From contig NZ_BAABCY010000032.1 in the NCBI RefSeq assembly GCF_039539345.1, forward strand, positions 1 through 64,000: a DNA stretch of 64,000 nt. Direction: 5' to 3'. This stretch comes from Snuella lapsa. GTDB lineage: Bacteria > Bacteroidota > Bacteroidia > Flavobacteriales > Flavobacteriaceae. This document shows positions 28,788 through 36,462 of the stretch, piece after piece. A model generated the notes under the pieces. That model was given only the letters and a program-made list of their open reading frames with translations, ran no database searches and had not been told where the DNA came from. The number at the start of each line of letters is the position of its first letter. Within the stretch, counting starts at the first letter, position 1. The translations under genes and the position numbers were made by a program.

Positions 28788-31547
28788 CTAAAACGTAATT
28801 AAAAAATTTGCAAGACTGTTACCTGCATCTAAATTAATTTTTTTTCTCAAGCGGTATCTATGAATCTCTATACCTCTTGTTGTTATACCCATTAATGGCG
28901 CAATTTCTTTAGAAGACAACCCCGTTTTAATATACGCACAAAGCTTTAAATCTTTTGAGGTTAAACTAGGAAATGATGCAGCCAACCTCGTAAAAAAATC
29001 ATGGTGCAACTCATTAAAATTAGCTTCAAAAGTTTTCCAATCATTTTCTATATCAACTTTATTTTTAGATAAGTTGATTAGTCTTTTTGTTCGTGATTTA
29101 TTTGGAGACATATCTAAAAGCCTACCAAGCTCATTTCCTAATAGCGTAATTGTTTCATTTTTCTTAATAATGGTTTTTGTAGAATTGGTGAGCTCATTCT
29201 TTTTATTAAATATTTCTTTTTCCAAATTTTGTTTCTCTATTTCTTGAATTCTCTTTTGATTTTCTCTTATGTATGCTCTTTCCTTTTTTATTTGTTCTCT
29301 CCTTATTTTTACTGTATTGATTTTATGACCTATATAAAGCACACCCAATATAAAAATGAAATATATTAGCTTCATAATATTTGATAGGTACCATGGTGAC
29401 AAAACACTAAATTTCAGCTCTTTATTAAAACCCTTTAAATTGTTTGCATAGGGATTATTTAAATGCAAAGTATAATCACCATAAGGTAGGTTTTGTAATA
29501 TCAACTTACCTTCTTTAATTATACCCGTTTCATCTATCCTTCCTGATAGAGCGTAGTTTAAATCTACACCATAATTGTTGGGTAAATACGATTCAACAGT
29601 TAAAGTTCTTGCCTCATTAAATGGAATCTTTATATTAGAGCTGCTTTCTAATGGAACCTTTTTATTTTTTGTGTAAATTTTATCAATTACTGGAGATTTC
29701 AACCTACTAGTCTTATTCTTAGGATTATTAATATCAAATAGCATAAAGCCATCGTTGAGGTTCATTATCCTTAAAGAATCATTTTTATATATAACCTTTT
29801 CATACTTGGAAACAAGTCTTTTTTTAACACTGGTTGTATTGATATTTGTTTGTTCTTCAAAACTATTATTAACGAATGTTAAGGTGTTATTATTTCTATC
29901 ATTAACCCAAACTCCCATCTCTTCTTTTCCAACTATAACTTTGTTTTGATATTTCTCTAACTTATCAAATACCCCTATACTATCTTTTTCTTTAAAATAT
30001 TTAAACCAATTCCCTGAATTATATAATAAAATGTTATTTTCTATATTATAAACATTGGTTTGATATTGCTTAAATTTTTGATTGTCTCCATAAGGTGTAA
30101 TTTTTAAAACCTTTTTATAATCGTTATCTAACAAAATTCTATAAACACCTTTGTAGGGATGAGTAACCCATATAATTTCATCAGATTCAAATGCTATGTT
30201 ATTTACTAAAAAAGGAACTTCTTCTATTTCATGAGAATACCATCTATCTTTCTCTTTTCTTAAAAGATTTATACCATAATAAGTTCCTTGTAAAAACCAA
30301 TTTTCTTTTTCTGGGATTTCCACACTACAGTAAACACCTCTATCTGATAATCTTTTTGACCAAATATCGTCTTCAACTAAAAAGCTTCCTTCGTTATGTC
30401 CAACTAATATTTGATCATTTAAAACCTTTAAATCCCAAACCTGTCCCTCAGAATCATTTATTAAAATTAACTCTCCAGTTTCAGAAAGCCTATAAACTCC
30501 TGTATTGCTTCCTAAATAATAGGAATTTTCAAAAAAGGTAACATCATATACCGTACCCAAGGTCCCCGTAAAATCTTTAAAAAATGTAAAGGGTGACTCC
30601 AGGTCAATCTTAGTCAACCCGTTATCTAGCGCCACCCATAGGTTTTCTTCTTTTAAAGTCAACCCCAAAACAGTATTATTTATTAAACCATAATTTTTAT
30701 TTACATGTCGAATATTATTAGTTCTAAAATTATAAATTGTAATACCATCTTTAATGGACCCAAATGCCAAATTACTTTCATCAGCAAAAACAACCTTATT
30801 AAGAACATTCTTACCTAAATATAAGTTTACTTTTTGAGGGAGAGGTATTAGTTTTTCCGAATCATATACGAACCCTCCTTGCTTAGAATCGTATAAAAAT
30901 AATAAACTTTGATAGCTTGATATATTATAAGCTAGACTTGAATCATAAGACAATCTGTTAGGCATTTGATAGGGTTCTAATTTGTCCTTATTTAGCCTTT
31001 CTAAACCTCTATAAGAGTTTGTTACCAATAAATCATTCTGAAAAACGGAAACATCATAAGTCCCAAAACTATTTTCAATATAGGAAATACGATCTCCATC
31101 GTACACATAAAGACCTCTAGCAAAGGATTTAAATATTATTTTATTTTTATAGCTAACTATTTGCCAAAATTGTTCATTATCTATTTTGTGATCAGATGTA
31201 AAATATTGATTTAATGAGGTGTAATAATAATCTCCAAAGTCATCTTTTTTCCAAAATCCAAACTCTTCATAAGACCCTGTGTAAATTCTATCCGATACAC
31301 ACAAAACTGATCTTATTATGGTTTTATTTGGTAATTCATATAACTGCCATGATTGTCCATTATATCTTAACAGTCCTTTATTATTGGCTATAAAAACAAC
31401 GCCGTTTTCATCTACATCTATATCCCAATTCTGGTTATCTGCATCATAGTTTTCTATGGTGTAATTTTTTATATCGGGTGTAAACGTCTGAGCCTGTATA
31501 AGAATAAGATTGCATAAAAATATTACTATTACAAAAATGTACTTCAT
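28788..31547 (-). CDS. Membrane-anchored beta-propeller/LuxR-type transcription regulator
   Basis: 919 residues. A signal peptide (ending LIQA-Q) is followed by a large periplasmic beta-propeller of regulator-propeller repeats (about 20-640), a Y_Y_Y-like beta-sandwich (about 645-730), one membrane segment (about 735-755), a cytoplasmic coiled coil and a C-terminal LuxR-type helix-turn-helix (about 860-905, DLKLCAYIKTGLSSKEIA-LMGITTRGIEIHRYRLRKKI). It has no kinase or receiver domain, so it is a one-component sensor: ligand in the periplasm, DNA binding in the cytoplasm. Such proteins regulate glycan loci in flavobacteria. The location at the locus edge and the operator-like repeats upstream of susC suggest it controls this locus, probably sensing a beta-glucan oligosaccharide. 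Confidence 0.85.
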   Translation of the reverse strand: MKYIFVIVIFLCNLILIQAQTFTPDIKNYTIENYDADNQNWDIDVDENGVVFIANNKGLLRYNGQSWQLYELPNKTIIRSVLCVSDRIYTGSYEEFGFWKKDDFGDYYYTSLNQYFTSDHKIDNEQFWQIVSYKNKIIFKSFARGLYVYDGDRISYIENSFGTYDVSVFQNDLLVTNSYRGLERLNKDKLEPYQMPNRLSYDSSLAYNISSYQSLLFLYDSKQGGFVYDSEKLIPLPQKVNLYLGKNVLNKVVFADESNLAFGSIKDGITIYNFRTNNIRHVNKNYGLINNTVLGLTLKEENLWVALDNGLTKIDLESPFTFFKDFTGTLGTVYDVTFFENSYYLGSNTGVYRLSETGELILINDSEGQVWDLKVLNDQILVGHNEGSFLVEDDIWSKRLSDRGVYCSVEIPEKENWFLQGTYYGINLLRKEKDRWYSHEIEEVPFLVNNIAFESDEIIWVTHPYKGVYRILLDNDYKKVLKITPYGDNQKFKQYQTNVYNIENNILLYNSGNWFKYFKEKDSIGVFDKLEKYQNKVIVGKEEMGVWVNDRNNNTLTFVNNSFEEQTNINTTSVKKRLVSKYEKVIYKNDSLRIMNLNDGFMLFDINNPKNKTSRLKSPVIDKIYTKNKKVPLESSSNIKIPFNEARTLTVESYLPNNYGVDLNYALSGRIDETGIIKEGKLILQNLPYGDYTLHLNNPYANNLKGFNKELKFSVLSPWYLSNIMKLIYFIFILGVLYIGHKINTVKIRREQIKKERAYIRENQKRIQEIEKQNLEKEIFNKKNELTNSTKTIIKKNETITLLGNELGRLLDMSPNKSRTKRLINLSKNKVDIENDWKTFEANFNELHHDFFTRLAASFPSLTSKDLKLCAYIKTGLSSKEIAPLMGITTRGIEIHRYRLRKKINLDAGNSLANFLITF

Positions 31548-31626
31548 TACATATTAAAGAGTTGATTAAAATATTCCCTAAGTTCTAAATTTAAATTAAG
31601 AAATAACATACTTGAACTTTACTCAA

Positions 31627-31634
31627 CAAATTTA
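31627..31634 (-). promoter_or_regulatory. Candidate -7 element of the regulator gene
   Basis: TAAATTTG on the minus strand matches the Bacteroidota TAnnTTTG -7 consensus exactly, about 80 bp before the regulator start. No clear -33 TTTG is seen at the expected distance. Confidence 0.4.
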
Positions 31635-31743
31635 ATTTTTTGTTTCTATGCTACCTAATCTTTAACTCTTAACTCTTTATTTACATAAATCACTATTTAA
31701 CCTGACAACAATTATAGTTTGAACATGAAAAAACTGAATTAAA

Positions 31744-31945
31744 TCACATCTCTATCCCACCCAAACCAAAACTCTTTTCAACACCCCTTTTGAGCTTCAT
31801 AAATGCCTTGAACGCCAGCTGTGCCTGATTGGTGGAAATGTGCACTCTTGATTTGTGCAACAGTCTAAAGGTTACCCTTTTCTCTGGTAGGAAGACCTGT
31901 TTTATAGTTTTCCTCTTTGTGCGGTTCGGAATTGGTTATATACAT
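31744..31945 (-). pseudogene. Relaxase remnant (N- and C-terminal pieces joined)
   Basis: Starting 4 bp after the mobilisation protein stop, an ATG opens a short frame (MYITNSEPHKEENYK-TG) that looks like the N-terminus of the relaxases usually encoded right after BfmA/BtgA proteins. It hits a stop after about 27 codons. A shifted frame then continues (HISTNQAQLAFKAFMKLKRG) as what appears to be a C-terminal tail. A functional relaxase would be several hundred residues, so nearly the whole gene is missing. The assignment rests on position and short similarity only. Confidence 0.5.
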
Positions 31946-31947
31946 AC

Positions 31948-32532
31948 TTATGAATTTTTAATAGAACGCTTATACTTCTCCATTTCTTCCTCGGTAAGTT
32001 CCAGCTTTAAATAGGGCTTTCCAAATGGACTCTTGATCTCTTTCACTTTGCTTAGCACATAGCTAAATTCTGCTTTAAGCTGTGCCATTTTTTCTTCCAA
32101 ACGTTCGTATCTGATCTTAGGTACGGTGGTCTCTTCCATCAGTTTCTTCTCTCCTGCTTCAACGTGCTCAAATTTCTTTTCTATGTATTCCAAATGATCT
32201 CCCAGGTAATCGTCGTCATCTTCATGCTCCAACTGCTGCTCAAATAAGGATTGTAACATGGCAACGGTTGGCAGAGTCTGATTTTGTTCTATACTCTTTA
32301 TAATAGCTATAGCATTGTTTATCCGTTTTTTGATGCGTATTTCTATAGATCTTAGATTGCCATCTATGGAATCCGTTGGGGACAGTTCATGGATCTCAAA
32401 AAAATCCAACATGGCCAATAACCCCATGGACTGGGATTTTGAAATATCCCTGCAATAGGCCCTAAACTTTTTGGCCACCGAAGATTTGATTTTCAAGCCT
32501 TCAAACTGTTCTTTTTCGTATCCTTTATCCAT
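31948..32532 (-). CDS. bfmA: BfmA/BtgA-family mobilisation protein
   Basis: 194 residues from the ATG at 32532 (a further in-frame Met exists 6 codons upstream at 32550, inside a repeat). A basic N-terminus with the segment KSSVAKKFRAYCRDISKSQSMGL resembles the DNA-binding part of BfmA/BtgA accessory mobilisation proteins of Bacteroidota elements, followed by a long charged coiled coil. In mobile elements these proteins assist a relaxase at oriT. Here the relaxase gene directly downstream is reduced to fragments, so mobilisation would need a relaxase in trans. Confidence 0.75.
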   Translation of the reverse strand: MDKGYEKEQFEGLKIKSSVAKKFRAYCRDISKSQSMGLLAMLDFFEIHELSPTDSIDGNLRSIEIRIKKRINNAIAIIKSIEQNQTLPTVAMLQSLFEQQLEHEDDDDYLGDHLEYIEKKFEHVEAGEKKLMEETTVPKIRYERLEEKMAQLKAEFSYVLSKVKEIKSPFGKPYLKLELTEEEMEKYKRSIKNS

Positions 32533-32587
32533 TTTTTCATAAAAAATCAACGGTTTTACTGGGCTGAGCGGATTTTTTCATAAAAAA
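32531..32587. repeat. Direct repeat at the mobilisation gene start
   Basis: ATTTTTTCATAAAAAA occurs at 32531-32546, covering the predicted start codon of the mobilisation gene, and again exactly at 32572-32587. Each copy is itself near-palindromic. It may be a binding site for autoregulation or for the mobilisation protein. Confidence 0.5.
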
Positions 32588-32658
32588 CCACTTTTGTCCT
32601 TTTTGCAAAAATTATACAAACCCTTATAAACAGGGGCTTTACGCAGTAAATGAGATTT

Positions 32659-32716
32659 GTAGCGGTGCACCAGCGCGCTACCCTCTTGCTTTTCCTTTTC
32701 GTTCGCCCCAGCGAAC
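32659..32716. other. Candidate oriT hairpins upstream of mobilisation gene
   Basis: Two GC-rich hairpins, GTAGCG/CGCTAC (32659-32681) and GTTCGC/GCGAAC (32701-32716), stand out in AT-rich surroundings 130-190 bp upstream of the mobilisation gene, where oriT of BfmA/BtgA-type elements is expected. No nic site can be identified. Confidence 0.35.
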
Positions 32717-33444
32717 AAAAATCCGAACCACATGATTGTACCAATCAGTGGCATTGTATTTTAACCAGAATTGATATGTATGGTCAAAGGGAAGTCAAAT
32801 CAATCCCGATAGCCATCGGGAGGAACAACCATACTAATCCTATTCAAGGGGCTTGTTTAAATATACCATCCTTTTAACAAAAATGAAAATGAAATTCGGT
32901 ATCAAATGAATACAATTAAACTCAATGGAAATTAAAATGTCAACATTTGAGATTCAAGACGTCAGATTTGATGGAACCAACCAATAAAAAAGACCCTTTT
33001 TCAAGAGCCTTTCGACAGAATATTTCAACGATTTTATGGAAACCGTTCCTTAGAATATTCAAACTTGAAAATCCACAGATCAATTATCAAATGGAAGGAT
33101 CTGTCCGAAACTCTTGGATGGGCACTTTCTTGGTTTTGTGATTTTCTGGCCGGAATCTCCAGCACTCTTTTAACTCTAGTTTCCATAATGTAAAATTTTT
33201 AATTATCAATTATTTTACCGGAGCACCAGTTCCCCAAAAAATTTCATCTCAAAAGGAAACGGAATAAAAAGTGAGCGTGCGAACGGCTTTATGCCGTAGT
33301 CTTTTGAAGGGAATATTTTTTAGGGACTATCTTGCGGTCAAATGATGGTAATGCCACCCCTGGCACTCCCATTCTTGGTAAATGGTCAAGTCCCGAATTG
33401 ATTTTTAAGGGTTCGATCCTCTTAAAAATCAAACCGCCAAAAAA
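32717..33444. other. Mobile-element intergenic DNA, no confident gene
   Basis: Contains a CCCGAT/ATCGGG hairpin at 32805-32820. Short frames occur on the plus strand (for example about 56 codons from 32971) but none has recognisable similarity or a clear translation context. Probably decayed element sequence. Confidence 0.4.
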
Positions 33445-33468
33445 AGACCCTGAGTAACGCAAGGGTCT
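33445..33468 (-). terminator. Intrinsic terminator after small element gene
   Basis: AGACCCT/AGGGTCT stem (33445-33451 and 33462-33468). On the minus strand it is followed by a run of seven T, and it lies 20 bp after the stop of the small gene at 33488. Confidence 0.75.
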
Positions 33469-33487
33469 GATTTTTGAATTTTATTGA

Positions 33488-33685
33488 TTAAACTTTAAAT
33501 ACGAAATCGTAGTTGTACAGGTTTCGAATGGCTTCCTCTTCCAAAAGGCTTTGGTAATTTTTATAGTGTTCCCTTGCATAGTTTCTCAATTGTTTCCCAA
33601 ACCGCTTTTCTACATCTTTTTTGGACATCGACAGCAACCGTTGTTGGGTCTCGTCGTCGAGATTGTTATAATTCAAATGTATCAT
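33488..33685 (-). CDS. Small conserved element protein, unknown function
   Basis: 65 residues from the ATG at 33685 (starts further upstream would overlap the RadC-like gene). Highly charged and helical, with NLDDETQQRLLSMSKKDVEKRFG and a YAREHY segment. No known domain recognised. It lies directly after the RadC-like gene and is followed by a terminator, so it is probably the last gene of the ssb-radC unit. Confidence 0.55.
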   Translation of the reverse strand: MIHLNYNNLDDETQQRLLSMSKKDVEKRFGKQLRNYAREHYKNYQSLLEEEAIRNLYNYDFVFKV

Positions 33686-33701
33686 GGCTTCATATTTTAG
33701 G

Positions 33702-34151
33702 TCACAACAATCCGTTATCGGCAAAACTGTAGTACGCTCCATTGGGTACAATAATCAAATGGTCCAAAACATTAACATCAAAAAATTTGGCTGCACCCTG
33801 TATTTTTTCCGTCAGCTTCTTATCGGCTTCACTTGGCAACAACTTTCCCGAAGGGTGGTTATGGCATAAAATTATATTTATACTGAGGGTCTTGATGATG
33901 ACCGCAAACAGGATGCGCATATCAACCAACGTTCCCGTTAGGCTGCCCGTGGACAGTTGGTACACACCCTTAACCTTATTGGCGTTGTTCAGCAATAATA
34001 CCTTAAAGGTTTCCTGAAAGCCTATGTTATTAATGTTCCAACCGTCAAACAACAGTTTTGCTGCCTCTTCCGAACTTTTAACGGATTGCGATTCCAAGGT
34101 TCGTATTTTCTCTTTGTAGCTTATGCTTATTTCGTTAACTTTACTGCTCAT
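33702..34151 (-). CDS. RadC-like JAB-domain protein
   Basis: 149 residues from the ATG at 34151 (MSSKVNEI). A further upstream Met would begin within the terminator hairpin after ssb, so I reject that start. Contains the metal-binding JAMM motif of RadC proteins, HNHPSG followed by PSEAD, plus the KGVYQLSTGS-GTLVD segment. RadC-like proteins are common cargo of plasmids and integrative elements. Despite the name a role in DNA repair is doubtful; a metallo-protease/isopeptidase-like or DNA-related role is possible. Confidence 0.88.
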   Translation of the reverse strand: MSSKVNEISISYKEKIRTLESQSVKSSEEAAKLLFDGWNINNIGFQETFKVLLLNNANKVKGVYQLSTGSLTGTLVDMRILFAVIIKTLSINIILCHNHPSGKLLPSEADKKLTEKIQGAAKFFDVNVLDHLIIVPNGAYYSFADNGLL

Positions 34152-34178
34152 TGTTCTAGATTTTAAAGTGAATAATGA

Positions 34179-34215
34179 AAAGAGGGTGTCACCTTTCCAC
34201 AGATTCACCCTCTTT
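34179..34215 (-). terminator. Hairpin between ssb and radC-like gene
   Basis: Perfect 10-bp inverted repeat AAAGAGGGTG/CACCCTCTTT (34179-34188, 34206-34215) immediately after the ssb stop. The following sequence on the minus strand is only moderately T-rich, so it may be a partial terminator or a processing hairpin. Confidence 0.6.
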
Positions 34216-34222
34216 ATACTTT

Positions 34223-34558
34223 TTAATTGCCGTTCAACAATAGGATTTCGGATACTACCACCTCGGTAACGTAACGTTTTACGCCCTCTTTGTCCTCATA
34301 GGAACGGGAGGTCAGTTTGCCCTCTACAGCAATTTCCTTGCCTTTGGCAACATACTTTTCAATGATGTCGGCAGTCTTGCCCCAGGCGATAATGGTATGC
34401 CAATTGGTATCTGTCTGCCTTTCACCTTTGTTGTTCTTGTAGCTTTCATTGGTTGCCAATGACAGTCGAGCGACTTTTCTGCCGTTTTCAAGGTTTGTAA
34501 TGGTAGGCTCTATACCTACGTTTCCGATTAACTGTACTTTGTTTTTTAATGTACTCAT
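34223..34558 (-). CDS. ssb: Single-stranded DNA-binding protein, short form
   Basis: 111 residues with the bacterial SSB OB-fold: NKVQLIGNVGIEPTI, ATNESYKN, TDTNWHTIIAWGKTADIIEKYVAKG, then EGKLTSRSYEDKEG and TEVVVSEI. It stops right after the OB-fold (ending LLLNGN) and lacks the flexible tail and acidic C-terminal tip used to recruit partners, which is usual for SSBs carried by mobile elements. It is followed by the RadC-like gene. Confidence 0.93.
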   Translation of the reverse strand: MSTLKNKVQLIGNVGIEPTITNLENGRKVARLSLATNESYKNNKGERQTDTNWHTIIAWGKTADIIEKYVAKGKEIAVEGKLTSRSYEDKEGVKRYVTEVVVSEILLLNGN

Positions 34559-35093
34559 GATAAAAGATTTTTAAATGTCCACTTTTGGCAGACGGGTTAA
34601 TGATTTCCCTTTCTCGATTTAGACTGCTCTAAATTTTAAGGGGGGCGTTGTATGATTTCTTCCGTGCGCAGCACAATAAACGAAGTGGGTTTTGTCAAGA
34701 CTTTTATGGAAAAATCAGGAGTGTCTGCGACGTCGTTTTTACCGAAGGGCTAAAAACAAGGCGGTAGATACCTTATTTTTTCCTAAAACCTGTCATGGTC
34801 TTGACAAGTTCCATAGGGCATTAGTAGGTTCTTTTAAGCCTGTCCACAAGGGAGCGTACGGGAAGTTAAGCGAACGCAGTGGGCGGGGCTTGAATAGAAA
34901 TACTTATGCCCTGCCTGTTTTTCGATGCCCCGAAAAACAACTAAGGCTTCTTTTATTATAAAACCCCTTAAAATTGTCCCTAGACAAAATCCGGATGTCC
35001 CAGCAGTATCGAGCAAAACCCCAAGATGGCTTGCCGATACTGCGGTTAAGGAGATTTGGGTTTTGGCTTTCCGATTTCCTTTAAATCTTGCAA
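34559..35093. other. Mobile-element intergenic DNA with separated inverted repeat
   Basis: No convincing gene. A 10-bp inverted repeat TTGTCAAGAC (34692-34701) and GTCTTGACAA (34798-34807) encloses about 96 bp. The stretch is less AT-rich than its neighbours near 34860-34900. It could encode an untranslated RNA or be a processed origin-type site; I cannot tell. Confidence 0.3.
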
Positions 35094-35648
35094 TCAATGG
35101 AATAGGCATTTTTGTTCTGTCTCTGGAGTTTCCAGTTTCTTTGGTTTATCGTTTTTTATGGATGCTTTTAATGCTTTGCGCCGTTTTTCATAGATCCAAA
35201 GTCTCAGTCGTTTTAAAAGGGCCTGTTCGTAATTGGATAGTTCTTTCGGGGCTATATCTTCCATAGCTTCTACCATACTTTTGCTTTCAATATTAAATTG
35301 CGTGGCATATTGCAGTCCACACCAGGTATAGATATTGCACCATTCTGAAGACATGGGGGCTTCGAAGGTTCTTGGCATCATATAGGCCACTGTTTCCGTA
35401 ATGGATGCCATTTTCTCGCCTTTCATAAGGCTCAGCATTCGGCTCATGGTAATTTTTTCCAATAAATCTTTTGGTATGGCATCTTGCCATGTGGTACTGT
35501 ATATGATAACAGGGCTTGTTAGGGCATCCATGCATTCAAATACAAAATCTGATTTTGCTTTTTTCATGTTGAAGGGTTTTTGACGTTGTTTTGGAGTGGA
35601 GTTCACCTCGAAACCAAAATCGAGCTGTAATAGTTTAGGGTTTTCCAT
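35094..35648 (-). CDS. Conserved mobile-element protein, unknown function
   Basis: 184 residues. No known catalytic motif. The N-terminus LLQLDFGFEVNSTPKQRQ is followed by a mainly helical domain with conserved-looking aromatic segments (SSEWCNIYTWCGLQY) and a basic C-terminal tail (YEKRRKALKASIK). Proteins of this kind sit near ssb and mobilisation genes in Bacteroidota elements. The gene lies 79 bp after the small helical protein gene and probably shares its transcript. Confidence 0.65.
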   Translation of the reverse strand: MENPKLLQLDFGFEVNSTPKQRQKPFNMKKAKSDFVFECMDALTSPVIIYSTTWQDAIPKDLLEKITMSRMLSLMKGEKMASITETVAYMMPRTFEAPMSSEWCNIYTWCGLQYATQFNIESKSMVEAMEDIAPKELSNYEQALLKRLRLWIYEKRRKALKASIKNDKPKKLETPETEQKCLFH

Positions 35649-35727
35649 GATGGTATTTTTTTAGTTATTTGAAAAAAGAAAGCCAACTCTTGCGAGCAGG
35701 CCTTAAGATTTATAGCGTTTAAGTGCT

Positions 35728-36135
35728 TTAGAGTTCAAATTGTATGATCTCTTGTTCTATCTCTGATTTGCGCTGTTCCAAAGTGGACTGAAGGTGTTCC
35801 GTGACCAATTTGATCAGATTGGTATTGGTGGTCTTGAATTCCAGATTATGGGAATCCCTGATATGGAATGAGGCTGAACCACTTTGATTATAATTAAATT
35901 TTGTCAGTTCGCTCAATGTTTGTGTCAGGCGTTCCCGTTGTGTAGCTAAACCTCTAAGTTTTTCAAACTTTTGGATGCGGTCGTCCAAGTTGATCACTGG
36001 TTTTTCAACAACCGATCCCTTGTCCAGCGTAACGGTTTTTCCAATGACCGCTTCGGTCAGTTTCTTTTGGACTTCCTTTTTTACGGTTGCATTTTGTCTT
36101 TTTGCTGTTCCGTTTTGTTTTGCTTTTGTTTCCAT
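35728..36135 (-). CDS. Conserved mobile-element protein, coiled coil, unknown function
   Basis: 135 residues. A lysine-rich N-terminus is followed by a helical region (RIQKFEKLRGLATQRERL) and a beta hairpin with ASFHIRDSHNLEFKTTN, then a C-terminal coiled coil rich in Glu/Gln. No family recognised. It is the first gene of the minus-strand element unit, with the start chosen at the ATG just before the basic N-terminus. Confidence 0.65.
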   Translation of the reverse strand: METKAKQNGTAKRQNATVKKEVQKKLTEAVIGKTVTLDKGSVVEKPVINLDDRIQKFEKLRGLATQRERLTQTLSELTKFNYNQSGSASFHIRDSHNLEFKTTNTNLIKLVTEHLQSTLEQRKSEIEQEIIQFEL

Positions 36136-36359
36136 GATAATGAAATTTTTATGTTAAACAATATTTGAGCACAACACAAACGGAAGACAAAATTTTGTCT
36201 CAAATTTTCGAGTGAAAAATTGGGGGAACCTCTGGGGGTACCGATTTTTTTAGGCAGATAAATTTGAACGCAAATATTTTGCGACGTTTAACTTTCGGGA
36301 ATATTGGATGAATATCCATATCAAATATCTCAGTAAAAATCATTACATTTGCATTATTT

Positions 36360-36443
36360 AATAATAATCACACAGCATCATATAATAACATTTGTACGTC
36401 TTTAAATAATAATCAAAGCACAACATCAATAAATAATATCATA
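36360..36443 (+). promoter_or_regulatory. Imperfect direct repeat in the fic promoter region
   Basis: AATAATAATCA at 36360-36370 recurs at 36405-36415, and CACAGCATCA at 36371-36380 recurs as CACAACATCA at 36419-36428, each followed by a TAATAA-rich segment. The two copies of this roughly 30-bp unit lie 20-100 bp before the fic start. The AbiEi-like N-terminus of the encoded protein belongs to a family known to bind repeats in its own promoter, so these are candidate autoregulatory operators. The remaining bases from 36136 to 36359 show no gene. Confidence 0.5.
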
Positions 36444-36462
36444 GTGGTTTAATCAAAAGTAA

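Noticed and set aside
30191..30541. Open frame of about 116 codons on the plus strand inside the regulator gene
   Set aside because: Antisense shadow of the clear regulator coding sequence; no family similarity.
33702..34151. RadC-like JAMM protein as a deconjugase for the Gly-Gly protein
   Set aside because: It is about 10 kb away in a mobile-element segment with the usual RadC context, and RadC-like proteins are common there without any ubiquitin-like partner.
34152..34208. Extended N-terminus of the RadC-like gene
   Set aside because: The extra codons lie inside the hairpin after ssb; the Met at 34151 matches the usual start of the family.
34692..34961. Plus-strand open frame of about 89 codons in the mobile-element gap
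   Set aside because: No recognisable similarity, composition like the surroundings and overlapped by another spurious frame on the other strand; read as non-coding.
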